Part shown: positions 9,893 through 19,867 of the stretch, one piece after another
How positions within the stretch are numbered: position 1 is the stretch's first letter
Layout: every line of letters starts with the position of its first letter
Origin: JANXSS01 sp025356535
Lineage (GTDB): Bacteria; Pseudomonadota; Gammaproteobacteria; Burkholderiales; Burkholderiaceae_D
Length of the DNA: 64,000 nucleotides
Assembly (NCBI GenBank): GCA_043762325.1
Contig: JAYUMU010000175.1
Location: forward strand, 1 to 64,000
Direction of reading: 5' to 3'
Translations under genes and position numbers: made by a program
The notes under the pieces: generated by a model
The model's input: the letters and a program-made list of their open reading frames with translations, nothing else
What the model was told of the DNA's origin: nothing
Databases searched by the model: none

Positions 9893-9915
9893 AAAAAGCG
9901 CCTCGCGGCGCTTTT
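9893..9915 (-). terminator. Rho-independent terminator of gapA
   Basis: On the minus strand the sequence forms an AAAAGCGCC / GGCGCTTTT stem with a four-base loop and runs into a T-tract (the A run at 9893-9897 on the plus strand). It lies about 20 bases after the gapA stop, the expected place. Confidence 0.8.
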
Positions 9916-9934
9916 CACTGGATCGGAAGTCGGG

Positions 9935-10933
9935 TTACTTCGAAACGACGCGAACCATCTCCAGGCATTTGTTGGAATAACCCCATTCGTTGTCATACCA
10001 GGCAATGACCTTGATGAAGGTGCCGTCGAGTGCGATGGAGGCATCGGCGTCGAAGATCGAGGTCCGGGTGTCGCCGCGGAAGTCGGTCGCGACGACCTTG
10101 TCTTCGGTGTAGCCGAGGATGCCCTTCATTGCGCCTTCGCTTTGCGCCTTCATCTCTGCGCAGATTTCCTTCAACGTGGCTTCGTTGTTGAGTTCGCAGG
10201 TCAGGTCGACCACCGACACATCCGAAGTCGGCACGCGAAAGGACATGCCTGTCAGCTTCTTGTTCAGTTCGGGGATCACCACGCCGACAGCCTTGGCCGC
10301 ACCGGTGCTCGAAGGGATGATGTTTTCGAGAATGCCGCGACCGCCGCGCCAGTCCTTGTTGCTCGGGCCATCCACGGTTTTTTGCGTGGCCGTTGCAGCA
10401 TGCACGGTCGTCATCAGGCCGCGCTTGATGCCCCACTTGTCGTTCAACACCTTGGCGATCGGCGCAAGGCAATTGGTGGTGCACGATGCGTTGGAGATGA
10501 TGGCTTCGCCGTTGTAGCTCTTGTCGTTGACGCCGAAGACGAACATCGGTGTGTCGTCTTTCGACGGCGCCGAAAAAATGACTTTCTTCGCGCCGGCAGC
10601 CAGGTGCTTTTCGCCGGAGGCCTTGTCGAGGAACAGTCCGGTGGACTCGAGCACCACGTCGGCGCCGATGTCGCCCCACTTGAGATTGGCCGGGTCGCGC
10701 TCCTGCGTCAGGCGGATCTTCTTGCCGTTGACGATGAGCGTATTGCCGTCGATCGACACATCGCCGTCGAAGCGGCCGTGCACCGAATCGTACTTGAGCA
10801 TGTAGGCCAGGTATTCAGGCTCCAGCAAGTCGTTGATGCCGACGATCTCGATATCGCCGAAGCTCTTGATCGCCGAACGAAATACATTGCGGCCGATGCG
10901 GCCGAAGCCGTTGATGCCAAGTTTGATAGCCAT
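9935..10933 (-). CDS. gapA: Glyceraldehyde-3-phosphate dehydrogenase, type I
   Basis: 332 residues, normal for GapA. It oxidises glyceraldehyde 3-phosphate to 1,3-bisphosphoglycerate with NAD in glycolysis, or the reverse in gluconeogenesis. The NAD-binding GINGFGRIGR motif is at residues 7-16 and the active-site ASCTTNC motif has Cys151. The ATG at 10933 is preceded by AGGAG at good spacing; residues upstream in the same frame do not resemble the family. It follows tkt by 124 bases on the same strand, a tkt-gap pairing often seen in Burkholderiales central-carbon operons. It ends at a clear intrinsic terminator. Confidence 0.96.
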   Translation of the reverse strand: MAIKLGINGFGRIGRNVFRSAIKSFGDIEIVGINDLLEPEYLAYMLKYDSVHGRFDGDVSIDGNTLIVNGKKIRLTQERDPANLKWGDIGADVVLESTGLFLDKASGEKHLAAGAKKVIFSAPSKDDTPMFVFGVNDKSYNGEAIISNASCTTNCLAPIAKVLNDKWGIKRGLMTTVHAATATQKTVDGPSNKDWRGGRGILENIIPSSTGAAKAVGVVIPELNKKLTGMSFRVPTSDVSVVDLTCELNNEATLKEICAEMKAQSEGAMKGILGYTEDKVVATDFRGDTRTSIFDADASIALDGTFIKVIAWYDNEWGYSNKCLEMVRVVSK

Positions 10934-11057
10934 TCTCTTTTGCTCCTGGACAGTTGAAATCTCGGGTCGCTGTCGATGCCGACGACAGCAGCGGATGGAA
11001 AGCGGTTGTTGAAAACCTGTCGCGAACCTGTTGCGGCAGGTCTTGCATCTTGCAACT

Positions 11058-13064
11058 TCAGGCCAGCGTCCTTTCGACGGCCGCCACGACCTTTTCGACG
11101 GTGAATCCAAAGTGGGCAAACAGCGCCGGCGCCGGCGCCGATTCGCCGAAGGTATCGATACCGATGACGGCGCCGTCGAGACCGACATACTTGCACCAGA
11201 AAGCGGTCACGCCGGCTTCGACCGCCACCCGCGGCACACCGCGCGTGAGCACCTCGGCCCGGTACGCCGCATCCTGGCGATCGAAGACATCGGTCGACGG
11301 CATCGACACCACACGCACCGGCACGCCGCGAGCCGCCAGCGCACGTGCCGATTGCATCGCCAGTTCGACTTCCGACCCGGTGGCGATGATGATCGCCCGC
11401 GCATGCGGCGCATCGTGCAGCACATAGCCGCCGCGGGCGATCGCTGCGACCTGCTCGGCCGAGCGCTGCTGGAATTGCAGGTTCTGGCGCGAAAAGATCA
11501 GCGTGCTCGGCCCGGTCTTGCGCCGGACCGCTTCGATCCAGGCGACTGCGGATTCGGTGGTGTCGCACGGCCGCCAGTTGTCCAGGTTCGGAATCAGGCG
11601 CAGGCTCGACACATGCTCGACCGACTGATGGGTCGGGCCGTCCTCGCCCAGGCCGATCGAGTCATGCGTGAACACGAACAGCGAGCGGATCTTCATGAGT
11701 GCTGCCATGCGCAGGGCATTGCGGCTGTAGTCGGAGAACGTCAGGAAGGTGGCGCCAAACGGCAGGTAGCCGCCATGCAGGGCGATGCCGTTCATCATGG
11801 CGCTCATGGCGAATTCGCGCACGCCGTAATTGATGTGGTTGCCGGCCTGGTCGCGCCGCACCGCAACCGATTCCTTCCAGTTGGTCAGGTTCGAACCGGT
11901 CAGGTCGGCCGAGCCGCCGAGGAACTCCGGCAGCACCTGGGCCAGCGCCTGGATGCTGTTCTGGCTGGCCTTGCGGGTGGCGATGGTTTCCTGCTTTGCC
12001 ATGCAGTCGGCAATGAAGGCGTCGGCTGTGGCGTCGAAATTGCCCGGCAGCTCGCCGGCCATGCGTCGCTGCAGCTCGGCTGCCTGTTGCGGATACTGCG
12101 CCCGGTAGGCATCGAACGACGCCTGCCAGTCGGCCTGCCGCTGCGCGCCCGCCGGCTTGCCATCCCAGGCGGCGTAGACGTCGGCCGGAATCTCGAACGG
12201 TGCGCTGGTCCAGCCCAGCGTTTCGCGCACGGCCGCGATTTCCTTCTCGCCCAGCGCAGCGCCATGGACCTTGTCGCTGCCTTCGAGGTTCGGCGCACCC
12301 TTGCCGATGACGGTCTTGCAGCAGATCAGGGTCGGCCGGTCGGCAGTCTTTGCCGCAACGATTGCCGCATCGACGGCTGCCACGCTGTGGCCATCGACAT
12401 CGGCGATCACGTTCCAGCCATAGGCTTCGAAGCGCTTGGGCGTGTCGTCGGCAAACCAGCTCTCGACCTTGCCGTCGATCGAAATGCCATTGTCGTCGTA
12501 CAGCACGATCAATTTCGAGAGGCGCAGCACGCCGGCCAGCGAACAGGCTTCATGCGAAATGCCTTCCATCAGGCAGCCGTCGCCGACGAAGACATAGGTG
12601 TGATGCGACACCACGTCGAAGCCGGGCCGGTTGAATTCGGCTGCCAGCAGTTTTTCGCTCAATGCCATACCGACCGCATTGGCCAGGCCCTGGCCGAGCG
12701 GGCCGGTGGTGGTTTCGATGCCGGGCGTGACCTCGACTTCCGGATGGCCGGGCGTCTTCGAATGCAGCTGGCGGAAGTTGCGCAGCTCATCCATCGGCAG
12801 GTCATGGCCCGACAGGTGCAGCAATGCATAGTGCAGCATCGAACCGTGGCCGTTGGAGAGCACGAAGCGGTCGCGGTCGATCCAGTGCGGATCGACCGGA
12901 TTGTGGCGGTAATGCTTGGCCCACAGCGCCACGGCGATCTCGGCCATGCCCATCGGCATGCCGGGATGGCCGGAATTGGCTTTTTGCACGGCGTCCATGG
13001 CAAGCGCACGGATAGCGTTGGCCATTTTCTGTTGGACGGGAGGATTCGATAGCGGTGAAGTCAT
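11058..13064 (-). CDS. tkt: Transketolase
   Basis: 668 residues, the usual transketolase length. The enzyme transfers two-carbon ketol units between sugar phosphates in the pentose phosphate pathway, using thiamine diphosphate. The N-terminal SGHPGMPMGMAEIAV, the cofactor-binding GDGCLMEGISHEACSLAG followed by DDNGISIDG, and the pyrimidine-domain THDSIGLGEDGPTHQ motif are all present. The ATG at 13064 gives the standard N-terminus. An in-frame codon at 13130 would add 22 residues with no family similarity. The ribosome site before 13064 is weak, so the start is the least certain point. Upstream of gapA on the same strand. Confidence 0.95.
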   Translation of the reverse strand: MTSPLSNPPVQQKMANAIRALAMDAVQKANSGHPGMPMGMAEIAVALWAKHYRHNPVDPHWIDRDRFVLSNGHGSMLHYALLHLSGHDLPMDELRNFRQLHSKTPGHPEVEVTPGIETTTGPLGQGLANAVGMALSEKLLAAEFNRPGFDVVSHHTYVFVGDGCLMEGISHEACSLAGVLRLSKLIVLYDDNGISIDGKVESWFADDTPKRFEAYGWNVIADVDGHSVAAVDAAIVAAKTADRPTLICCKTVIGKGAPNLEGSDKVHGAALGEKEIAAVRETLGWTSAPFEIPADVYAAWDGKPAGAQRQADWQASFDAYRAQYPQQAAELQRRMAGELPGNFDATADAFIADCMAKQETIATRKASQNSIQALAQVLPEFLGGSADLTGSNLTNWKESVAVRRDQAGNHINYGVREFAMSAMMNGIALHGGYLPFGATFLTFSDYSRNALRMAALMKIRSLFVFTHDSIGLGEDGPTHQSVEHVSSLRLIPNLDNWRPCDTTESAVAWIEAVRRKTGPSTLIFSRQNLQFQQRSAEQVAAIARGGYVLHDAPHARAIIIATGSEVELAMQSARALAARGVPVRVVSMPSTDVFDRQDAAYRAEVLTRGVPRVAVEAGVTAFWCKYVGLDGAVIGIDTFGESAPAPALFAHFGFTVEKVVAAVERTLA

Positions 13065-13144
13065 GGTCGGCAGGCGCGGCTGCGAGGCAGCGAAAGTGGA
13101 GGACGGTGCGCCGGCAGGACTGCGCAGCATCGGAAGCTTAATAG

Positions 13145-13174
13145 TTTAACAGACCGGCCAATACGGACTAAAAT
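13145..13174 (+). promoter_or_regulatory. Candidate sigma-70 promoter of rsmE
   Basis: TTTAAC (13145-13150) and TAAAAT (13169-13174) are separated by 18 bases in the tkt/rsmE divergent gap, about 35 bases before the rsmE start. Both boxes are imperfect matches to consensus, so this is only a plausible promoter. Confidence 0.4.
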
Positions 13175-13209
13175 CGCAATCCAGCCAACGCATCGAAGAA
13201 GGATCGCGC

Positions 13210-13935
13210 ATGCCCCGCTTTTATTGTGCCCAGCCGCTGGCCATCGGCAGCGCCTTCGACCTGCCGCAGGCGCTCGCCCATCATGTCCAGGTGCTGCGCC
13301 TGCAGCCCGGCGCCATTGTCACCCTGTTCAACGGCGAAGGCGGCGAATATTCCGCCACCGTCGAGGTCGTCGAGCGCAAGCGCGTGCAGGTCGAGGTCAA
13401 GGCCTTCTCGCCCCGCGAAGCCGAGCCGGCGCATGCGATCACCCTGGCCCAGGCCTTGCCGGAAGCCTCGAAGATGGACTGGATCGTCGAAAAGGCGGTC
13501 GAACTGGGTGCGACCGCACTGCAGCCGCTGGCCGCGCAGCGCTGCGTGGTGCGCCTGTCGGCCGAGCGGTTTGCCAAGCGGCTGCTGCACTGGCAGGCGA
13601 TCACGGTGGCCGCCGCCGAGCAGAGCGGGCGCAACCGCCTGATGCACGTGGGCGAGATGCACGAGTTCAACGGCTATGTTGCGCGCCAGGACCTGCACCG
13701 GCGCATCCTGCTGACGCCGGACGCCGAAACGCCGCTGTCGCACTGGGCGCGCCATCAGCCGGCGCAATCGGTGACGCTCATGGTCGGCCCGGAAGGCGGT
13801 TTCACCCCTGCCGAGGCGGCGCAGGCCGGCGCCCACGGCGTGCTGATGCTCAACATGGGCGCCCGCGTGCTGCGCACCGAAACCGCCGGCCTGGCAGCCC
13901 TGGCCTGCCTCAACGCCGTCTGGGGAGAAATGTAA
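13210..13935 (+). CDS. rsmE: 16S rRNA (uracil-1498-N3)-methyltransferase
   Basis: 241 residues. RsmE methylates U1498 of 16S rRNA in the 30S subunit with S-adenosylmethionine. An N-terminal PUA-like domain (start MPRFYC, with the HHVQVLRL stretch) is followed by the SPOUT methyltransferase fold. The knot motifs VGPEGGFTPAE and MGARVLRTETA are intact near the C-terminus, and the EKAVELG motif lies in the middle. It is transcribed divergently from tkt and is followed, 66 bases on, by ribF, with which it may share a transcript. Confidence 0.93.
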   Translation: MPRFYCAQPLAIGSAFDLPQALAHHVQVLRLQPGAIVTLFNGEGGEYSATVEVVERKRVQVEVKAFSPREAEPAHAITLAQALPEASKMDWIVEKAVELGATALQPLAAQRCVVRLSAERFAKRLLHWQAITVAAAEQSGRNRLMHVGEMHEFNGYVARQDLHRRILLTPDAETPLSHWARHQPAQSVTLMVGPEGGFTPAEAAQAGAHGVLMLNMGARVLRTETAGLAALACLNAVWGEM

Positions 13936-14001
13936 GGCGCCGGGCCGGCGGCGAAAGCATCTATAATCGCAGGCTTTGCCACTGCCGGATCTGCCACCGC
14001 A

Positions 14002-14988
14002 ATGAAGGTCTTTCGCGGATTACCCACTGCTGCATCGCGCGCGCCCTGTGCGCTGGCGATCGGCAACTTCGACGGCGTCCATCGCGGCCACCAGGCCCTG
14101 CTGGCGCGCTTGCGCACGCAGGCCAGCGCCCTGCGCGTGGATGCGGCGGTGATGACGTTCGAACCCCATCCGCGCGAATTCTTTGCCTTGAAAAGCGGCG
14201 ACATCGGCCGCGCACCGGCGCGCATCGCCAACCTGCGCGACAAGCTCGCATCGCTTGCCGCCGCCGGCGTCGACCGCGTCATCGTCGAGCATTTCAATGC
14301 ACAGTTCGCCGCCTTGTCGCCGCAGACGTTCGTCGAACAGGTGCTGGTAGCGGGCCTGCATGTGCGCTGGCTGCTGGTGGGCGAGGATTTCCGCTACGGC
14401 GCAGCACGCGCCGGCACCGTCGCGACACTGGCCGAGGCCGGTCGCCGGTTCGGCTTCGAAGTCGTCACCCTGCCCAACGTGATGCATGCGGCCGAACGGA
14501 TTTCATCCTCGGCGGTGCGCGCGGCGCTGGCGGCGGGCGACTTTGCCCGCACCCGCGACCTGCTCGGCCACGGCTACCGGATTTCCGGCCATGTCATCCA
14601 CGGCCAGAAGCTCGGCCGCACGCTCGGTTTCCCGACGCTGAATTTGCGCCTGCCGCATCGCCGGCCGGCACTGTCGGGCATCTTCGTGGTGCAGGTGCAT
14701 GGCCTGGCCGACGACCCGCTGCCGGGCGTTGCCAGCCTCGGCATCCGGCCAACCGTCGACGACAGCGGCCGCGTACTGCTGGAGACGCACGTGTTCGATT
14801 ATGCGCAGCAGTGCTATGGCAAGCTGGTGCAGGTCGAATTCCTGGAAAAGCTGCGCGACGAAGAAAAATACGATGGCCTGCCGGCGTTGACGGCGGCAAT
14901 CGACCGCGATGCCAGGCGCGCCAGGGAGTATTTCCGCCAGCGCGATGCACGCGCGGCGCCGGCCGGTGCTGCCGCAGAGCGAATTTGA
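14002..14988 (+). CDS. ribF: Bifunctional riboflavin kinase / FAD synthetase
   Basis: 328 residues. It phosphorylates riboflavin to FMN and adenylylates FMN to FAD. The N-terminal nucleotidyltransferase domain shows IGNFDGVHRGHQALL (about residues 18-32) and the AERISSSAVRAAL segment. The C-terminal flavokinase domain shows TLGFPTLNL, GVASLGIRPTV and the ETHVFDY stretch. It opens the classic run ribF-ileS-lspA-coaBC-dut found in many proteobacteria. Only about 115 bases separate it from ileS, and no terminator is visible between them. Confidence 0.95.
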   Translation: MKVFRGLPTAASRAPCALAIGNFDGVHRGHQALLARLRTQASALRVDAAVMTFEPHPREFFALKSGDIGRAPARIANLRDKLASLAAAGVDRVIVEHFNAQFAALSPQTFVEQVLVAGLHVRWLLVGEDFRYGAARAGTVATLAEAGRRFGFEVVTLPNVMHAAERISSSAVRAALAAGDFARTRDLLGHGYRISGHVIHGQKLGRTLGFPTLNLRLPHRRPALSGIFVVQVHGLADDPLPGVASLGIRPTVDDSGRVLLETHVFDYAQQCYGKLVQVEFLEKLRDEEKYDGLPALTAAIDRDARRAREYFRQRDARAAPAGAAAERI

Positions 14989-15104
14989 CGGCGCCCGCAG
15001 CCTGAGCTGACGGGCGCCGCCGCAGTGCACCGACCTTTGCACCGAGCCCGCCCTGTGTTTTCAGTCCGGGGCCAAACCGATTACCGCTTACCGAGTCCCA
15101 CGCC

Positions 15105-18041
15105 ATGTCCGAAAACGATCAGAAACCATCCGCCACACCAGCCACACCGGCGGCCGCTGCCCCCGGCAAGCCGGCACGCGGCAACAAGGCCGACGCCCGG
15201 CCGCAGAGCAAGTACCCGGTCAACATGACCGACACCCCTTTTCCGATGCGCGGCGACCTGGCAAAACGCGAGCCGCAATGGGTCGCCCTGTGGCAGCAGA
15301 ACCAGGTCTACCAGAAGATCCGCAAGGCCTCGAAGGACCGGCCGAAATTCATCCTGCACGACGGCCCGCCGTACGCCAACGGCGACATCCACATCGGCCA
15401 TGCGGTCAACAAGATCCTCAAAGACATGGTCGTCAAGACGCGCCAGATGAGCGGCTTCGATGCGCAATATGTGCCGGGCTGGGATTGCCACGGCATGCCG
15501 ATCGAGATCCAGATCGAGAAGCAGTTCGGCAAGAGCCTGCCGACCATGGACGTGCTGCAGAAGTCGCGCGCTTATGCCGCCGAGCAGATCGAGCGCCAGA
15601 AAAAGGATTTCATCCGCCTGGGCGTGCTGGGCGAATGGGACCGGCCGTACAAGACCATGGATTTCGCCAACGAGGCAGATGAACTGCGCGCGCTCGGCCG
15701 CCTGCTCGAAAAGGGCTATGTCTACCGCGGCCTGAAACCCGTCAACTGGTGCTTCGACTGCGGCTCGGCGCTGGCCGAAGCGGAGGTCGAATATCAGGAC
15801 AAGCGCGACCCGGCAATCGATGTCGCTTTTGCCTTTGCCGAACCGGAGAAGGTCGCTGCCGCCTTCGGCCTGGCAGCGCTGCCGACCGATCACGGCTACT
15901 GCGTCATCTGGACCACCACGCCCTGGACGATTCCGGCCAACCAGGCGCTGAACATGCATCCGGAGTTCGATTATGCGCTGGTGGCAACCGAGCGCGCCGG
16001 CGTGCCAACCTTGCTGATCCTCGCCGAAGCGCTGGTCGAAGCCTGCCTGACGCGCTACGGCCTGCACGGCAAGGTGATTGCCACCTGCAAGGGCGCGGCG
16101 CTGTCGGAAGTCAACTTCCGCCATCCGCTGGCAGCCACCGACGCCGGCTACGACCGCCTGTCCCCGGTCTACCTGGGCGAATATGTGACCCTCGACGCCG
16201 GCACCGGCATCGTCCATTCGTCGCCCGCCTACGGCATCGACGACTTCATCTCCTGCAAGGCGCACGGGATGAAGGACGACGACATGCTGAATCCCGTCAT
16301 GGGCGACGGCCGCTATGCTTCGTGGCTGCCGTTCTTCGGCGGCCTGACGATCTGGGAAGCGTCCAAGCCGATCTGCGCCAAGCTCGACGAAGCCGGCGCG
16401 CTGATGAAACTCGTGATGTTCGACCACAGCTACATGCATTGCTGGCGCCACAAGACGCCGATCATCTACCGCGCCACCTCGCAATGGTTTGCCGGCATGG
16501 ATGTCACGCCAAAGGATGGCGGCCCGAGCCTGCGCCAGACGGCGCTACGCGCCATCGAGGAAACCCAGTTCTATCCCGGCTGGGGCAAGGCGCGGTTGCA
16601 CGGCATGATCGCCAACCGGCCCGACTGGACGCTGTCGCGCCAGCGTCAATGGGGCGTGCCGATGGCGTTTTTCGTCCATCGCGAAACGGGCGAGCTGCAT
16701 CCGCGCACGCCGGAACTGATCGAAGCGATTGCAAAGCGCATCGAAGTCGCCGGCATCGAAGCCTGGCAGGCGCTCGACCCGGCCGAACTGCTCGGTGACG
16801 ACGCGGCGCTGTACCAGAAGAACCGCGATACCTTGGACGTCTGGTTCGATTCCGGCACCACGCACCAGACGGTGCTGCGCGGCTCGCATGCAGCCCAATC
16901 GCAGTTCCCGGCCGACCTGTATCTGGAGGGCTCCGACCAGCATCGCGGCTGGTTCCATTCCTCGCTGCTGACCTCGTCGATGTTGAACGGTTGCGCGCCC
17001 TACAAGGCGCTGCTCACGCACGGTTTCGTGGTCGATGGCGAGGGCAAGAAGATGTCCAAGTCGAAGGGCAACGTGGTCGCGCCGCAAAAGGTGTCGGACT
17101 CACTCGGCGCGGAAATCCTGCGCCTGTGGGTGGCGGCCACCGACTATTCGGGCGAGCTGTCGATCTCCGACGAAATCCTGAAACGCGTGACCGAAGCCTA
17201 CCGGCGCATCCGCAACACGCTGCGCTTCTTGCTGGCTAACACGACCGACTTCAATCCGGCAACCGACGCCGTGCCGATCGAGGAGCTGCTGGAGATCGAC
17301 CGCTACGCAATCGCCCACATGGCGCAGGTGCAGGCCGAGATACTGCAGCGCTATCACGCCTATGAATTCCATCCGGTGATGTCGACCCTGCAGATGTACT
17401 GTTCGGAAGACCTGGGCGGCTTCTACCTCGATATCCTGAAGGACCGGCTCTACACCTGCGCGGTGAACGCGCAGCCGCGCCGCGCGGCGCAGACCGCGAT
17501 CTGGCACATCACGCAGTCGCTGCTGCGGGTGATGGCGCCGATCCTGTCATTCACGGCAGAAGAAGCCTGGGCGGTCTTTGCCGACAAGGAAGCCTTCGCC
17601 GCCAGCGACGGCACCATCTTCACGCAGCTCTATCACGTGCTGCCCGGTGTCGAAGGCAGCGAAGCGCTGCTGGCAAAGTACGCGGCGCTGCGCGAAGTGC
17701 GTGCCGGGGTATCAAAGCAGCTCGAAGAAGTGCGCATTGCCGGCGGCATCGGCTCGTCGCTGCAGGCCGAAGTCACGATCCATGCGGCCGGCGCGCGCCA
17801 TGCGCTGCTGGCCAGCCTGGGCGAGGAACTGAAAAACCTCCTGATCACCTCGCAGGCGGCAGTCGTGGAGGTGGCCGGTGCTGCACAAGAATCGATCGTG
17901 GTGACGCCCTCGGCGCAGGCAAAATGCGAGCGCTGCTGGCATTACCGCGCCGACGTCGGCAGCCACGCGGCACATGCGGGACTCTGCGCGCGCTGCGTGT
18001 CGAACCTGTTCGGCGCCGGCGAGACGCGGCGCTTTGCCTGA
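15105..18041 (+). CDS. ileS: Isoleucyl-tRNA synthetase
   Basis: 978 residues. It charges tRNA-Ile and edits mischarged valine. The class I motifs are present: HIGHAVNK near residue 93 and KKMSKSKGN near residue 650. A C-terminal zinc finger follows the CERCWHYR ... CARC pattern. The N-terminus has about 40 residues of Ala/Pro-rich low complexity before the conserved TPFPMRGDLAKREP, which makes the protein longer than the 938-residue E. coli enzyme. The start at 15105 has no strong ribosome site. An internal ATG before TDTPFPMR would also give a normal enzyme, so the extension may be partly over-called. Confidence 0.96.
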   Translation: MSENDQKPSATPATPAAAAPGKPARGNKADARPQSKYPVNMTDTPFPMRGDLAKREPQWVALWQQNQVYQKIRKASKDRPKFILHDGPPYANGDIHIGHAVNKILKDMVVKTRQMSGFDAQYVPGWDCHGMPIEIQIEKQFGKSLPTMDVLQKSRAYAAEQIERQKKDFIRLGVLGEWDRPYKTMDFANEADELRALGRLLEKGYVYRGLKPVNWCFDCGSALAEAEVEYQDKRDPAIDVAFAFAEPEKVAAAFGLAALPTDHGYCVIWTTTPWTIPANQALNMHPEFDYALVATERAGVPTLLILAEALVEACLTRYGLHGKVIATCKGAALSEVNFRHPLAATDAGYDRLSPVYLGEYVTLDAGTGIVHSSPAYGIDDFISCKAHGMKDDDMLNPVMGDGRYASWLPFFGGLTIWEASKPICAKLDEAGALMKLVMFDHSYMHCWRHKTPIIYRATSQWFAGMDVTPKDGGPSLRQTALRAIEETQFYPGWGKARLHGMIANRPDWTLSRQRQWGVPMAFFVHRETGELHPRTPELIEAIAKRIEVAGIEAWQALDPAELLGDDAALYQKNRDTLDVWFDSGTTHQTVLRGSHAAQSQFPADLYLEGSDQHRGWFHSSLLTSSMLNGCAPYKALLTHGFVVDGEGKKMSKSKGNVVAPQKVSDSLGAEILRLWVAATDYSGELSISDEILKRVTEAYRRIRNTLRFLLANTTDFNPATDAVPIEELLEIDRYAIAHMAQVQAEILQRYHAYEFHPVMSTLQMYCSEDLGGFYLDILKDRLYTCAVNAQPRRAAQTAIWHITQSLLRVMAPILSFTAEEAWAVFADKEAFAASDGTIFTQLYHVLPGVEGSEALLAKYAALREVRAGVSKQLEEVRIAGGIGSSLQAEVTIHAAGARHALLASLGEELKNLLITSQAAVVEVAGAAQESIVVTPSAQAKCERCWHYRADVGSHAAHAGLCARCVSNLFGAGETRRFA

Positions 18042-18089
18042 TGGGCAGCGCATCCTGCCCTGCTCCCTTCACTCTTTTCTACCGAGACC

Positions 18090-18593
18090 ATGGCTGCCAA
18101 TAGAAACCGCTTTTCATCGACGCCCAGCACCAGCCTGGCGCCCTGGCTGGGCATTGCGACGATCATCATCCTGCTCGACCAGGTCAGCAAGATCACGATC
18201 GCAAAGACCTTCGCCTACGGCCAGGCAAAAGCGATCACGTCGTTCTTCAACCTGACGCTGGTCTACAACAAGGGCGCGGCCTTCAGCTTCTTGGCCACCG
18301 AATCCGGCTGGCAGCGTTACCTGTTCACGGCGCTGGGCATTGCTGCAGCGCTGATGATCGTCTTCCTCTTGAAGCGCCATGCCGGCCAGCGCCTGTTCTG
18401 CTGGGCGCTGGCGCTGATCCTCGGTGGCGCCATCGGCAACGTGATCGACCGCATGCTGTATGGTCACGTCATCGATTTCCTCGATTTCCATACGACGGGC
18501 TGGCATTTCCCGGCGTTCAATGTGGCCGACAGCGCGATCTGTGTCGGCGCTGCGCTCTTCATTCTCGACGAACTGCGGCGCGTGAACCGCTGA
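18090..18593 (+). CDS. lspA: Prolipoprotein signal peptidase (signal peptidase II)
   Basis: 167 residues with four membrane segments. LspA cleaves the signal peptide of diacylglyceryl-prolipoproteins in the inner membrane. The catalytic aspartates are present: Asp120 in GNVIDR and Asp147 in FNVADSAI. The conserved VYNKGAAFSFL stretch lies in between. It follows ileS by 48 bases and precedes coaBC by 17, in the conserved ileS-lspA arrangement. Confidence 0.95.
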   Translation: MAANRNRFSSTPSTSLAPWLGIATIIILLDQVSKITIAKTFAYGQAKAITSFFNLTLVYNKGAAFSFLATESGWQRYLFTALGIAAALMIVFLLKRHAGQRLFCWALALILGGAIGNVIDRMLYGHVIDFLDFHTTGWHFPAFNVADSAICVGAALFILDELRRVNR

Positions 18594-18610
18594 ACAACAA
18601 GGAACTCCCG

Positions 18611-19852
18611 ATGGCACCGACCGATGTGACCGCAGCCGAACTGGCAAACCGCACGATCGTGCTCGGCATGACCGGCGGCGTTGCCTGCTACAAGGCGGCC
18701 GAACTGACGCGCGCGCTGATCAAGGCGGGCGCATCGGTGCAGGTCGTCATGACGGCGGCTGCCTGCCATTTCATCACGCCGGTCACCATGCAGGCGCTGT
18801 CGGGCCGGACGGTGCATACCGATCAATGGGATGACCGCATTGCCAACAACATGGCGCACATCGATCTCACGCGCGGGGCGGATGCGATTCTGATTGCGCC
18901 CTGCTCGGCCGACTTCATGTTCAAGCTGGCGCATGGCGCCTGCAACGATCTGCTCTCGACGCTGTGCATCGCCCGGCCGCTGGGCATGCCGCTGCTGATC
19001 GCGCCGGCCATGAATGTGGAGATGTGGCAGAACCCGGCAACGCAGCGCAACGTCGCCCGGCTGCGTGCAGACGGCATCCTGGTCCTGGGGCCGGACGCCG
19101 GATCGCAGGCCTGCGGCGAAACCGGCATGGGCCGCATGCTCGAACCGGCGCAACTGGTCGAGGAAGTGGTGGCATCGTTCCAGCCTAAGTCCCTGTCAGG
19201 CAGGCGCGTGCTGATCACCGCCGGGCCGACCTATGAAGCGATCGATCCGGTACGCGGCCTGACCAATCTGTCCTCGGGCAAGATGGGGTATGCAGTCGCC
19301 CGCGCGGCGCGCGAGGCCGGCGCGACCGTGCTGCTGGTGTCGGGCCCGACCGCGCTGGCCACACCGGCCGGCGTGACCCGCATCGACGTGCGCAGCGCCG
19401 CGCAGATGCATGCGGCGGTGATGTCCCATGTGGCCGGGCAGGACGCCTTCATTGCCGTGGCAGCCGTGGCCGACTGGCGGGTTGCGAACGTGAGCACGCA
19501 AAAGATCAAGAAGACGGCAGACGGCAACACGCCGGCGCTGCAGTTCGCGCAGAATGCCGACATACTGGCCGATGTCGCCGCACTGGCGGACCATCCGTAT
19601 TGCGTGGGCTTTGCAGCGGAGTCCGAAAACCTGCTGCAGCATGGCAGCGAAAAACGCCTGAAAAAAAACATTCCTCTGCTGGTCGGCAACATCGGCCACC
19701 AGACCTTCGGCAGCGACCGCAATGAACTGGTGCTGTTCGATGCCAACGGCGTGGTGCATCTGGCGCCGGCCGAAAAGATCGTGCTGGCACGTCAGCTGGT
19801 CGCTGAAATCGCACGACGGCTGTCAATGCAGCCGCTCGTAATTCCTGAATAA
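18611..19852 (+). CDS. coaBC: Bifunctional phosphopantothenoylcysteine decarboxylase / phosphopantothenate-cysteine ligase
   Basis: 413 residues. CoaBC makes 4'-phosphopantetheine from 4'-phosphopantothenate in coenzyme A synthesis, using FMN for the decarboxylase half and CTP for the ligase half. The N-terminal flavoprotein starts with VLGMTGGVACYKAAEL; NMAHIDLTRGAD, the PAMNVEMW motif and the ACGETGMGRM segment (catalytic Cys) follow. The ligase half shows LITAGPTYEAIDPVRGLTN and KIKK. Order and spacing place it in the ileS-lspA-coaBC-dut transcript. Confidence 0.95.
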   Translation: MAPTDVTAAELANRTIVLGMTGGVACYKAAELTRALIKAGASVQVVMTAAACHFITPVTMQALSGRTVHTDQWDDRIANNMAHIDLTRGADAILIAPCSADFMFKLAHGACNDLLSTLCIARPLGMPLLIAPAMNVEMWQNPATQRNVARLRADGILVLGPDAGSQACGETGMGRMLEPAQLVEEVVASFQPKSLSGRRVLITAGPTYEAIDPVRGLTNLSSGKMGYAVARAAREAGATVLLVSGPTALATPAGVTRIDVRSAAQMHAAVMSHVAGQDAFIAVAAVADWRVANVSTQKIKKTADGNTPALQFAQNADILADVAALADHPYCVGFAAESENLLQHGSEKRLKKNIPLLVGNIGHQTFGSDRNELVLFDANGVVHLAPAEKIVLARQLVAEIARRLSMQPLVIPE

Positions 19853-19867
19853 TTCCATTATTTTTAC

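Noticed and set aside
13131..13209. Small RNA or riboswitch in the tkt-rsmE gap
   Set aside because: Only promoter-like boxes are visible; no stable hairpin or known aptamer pattern.
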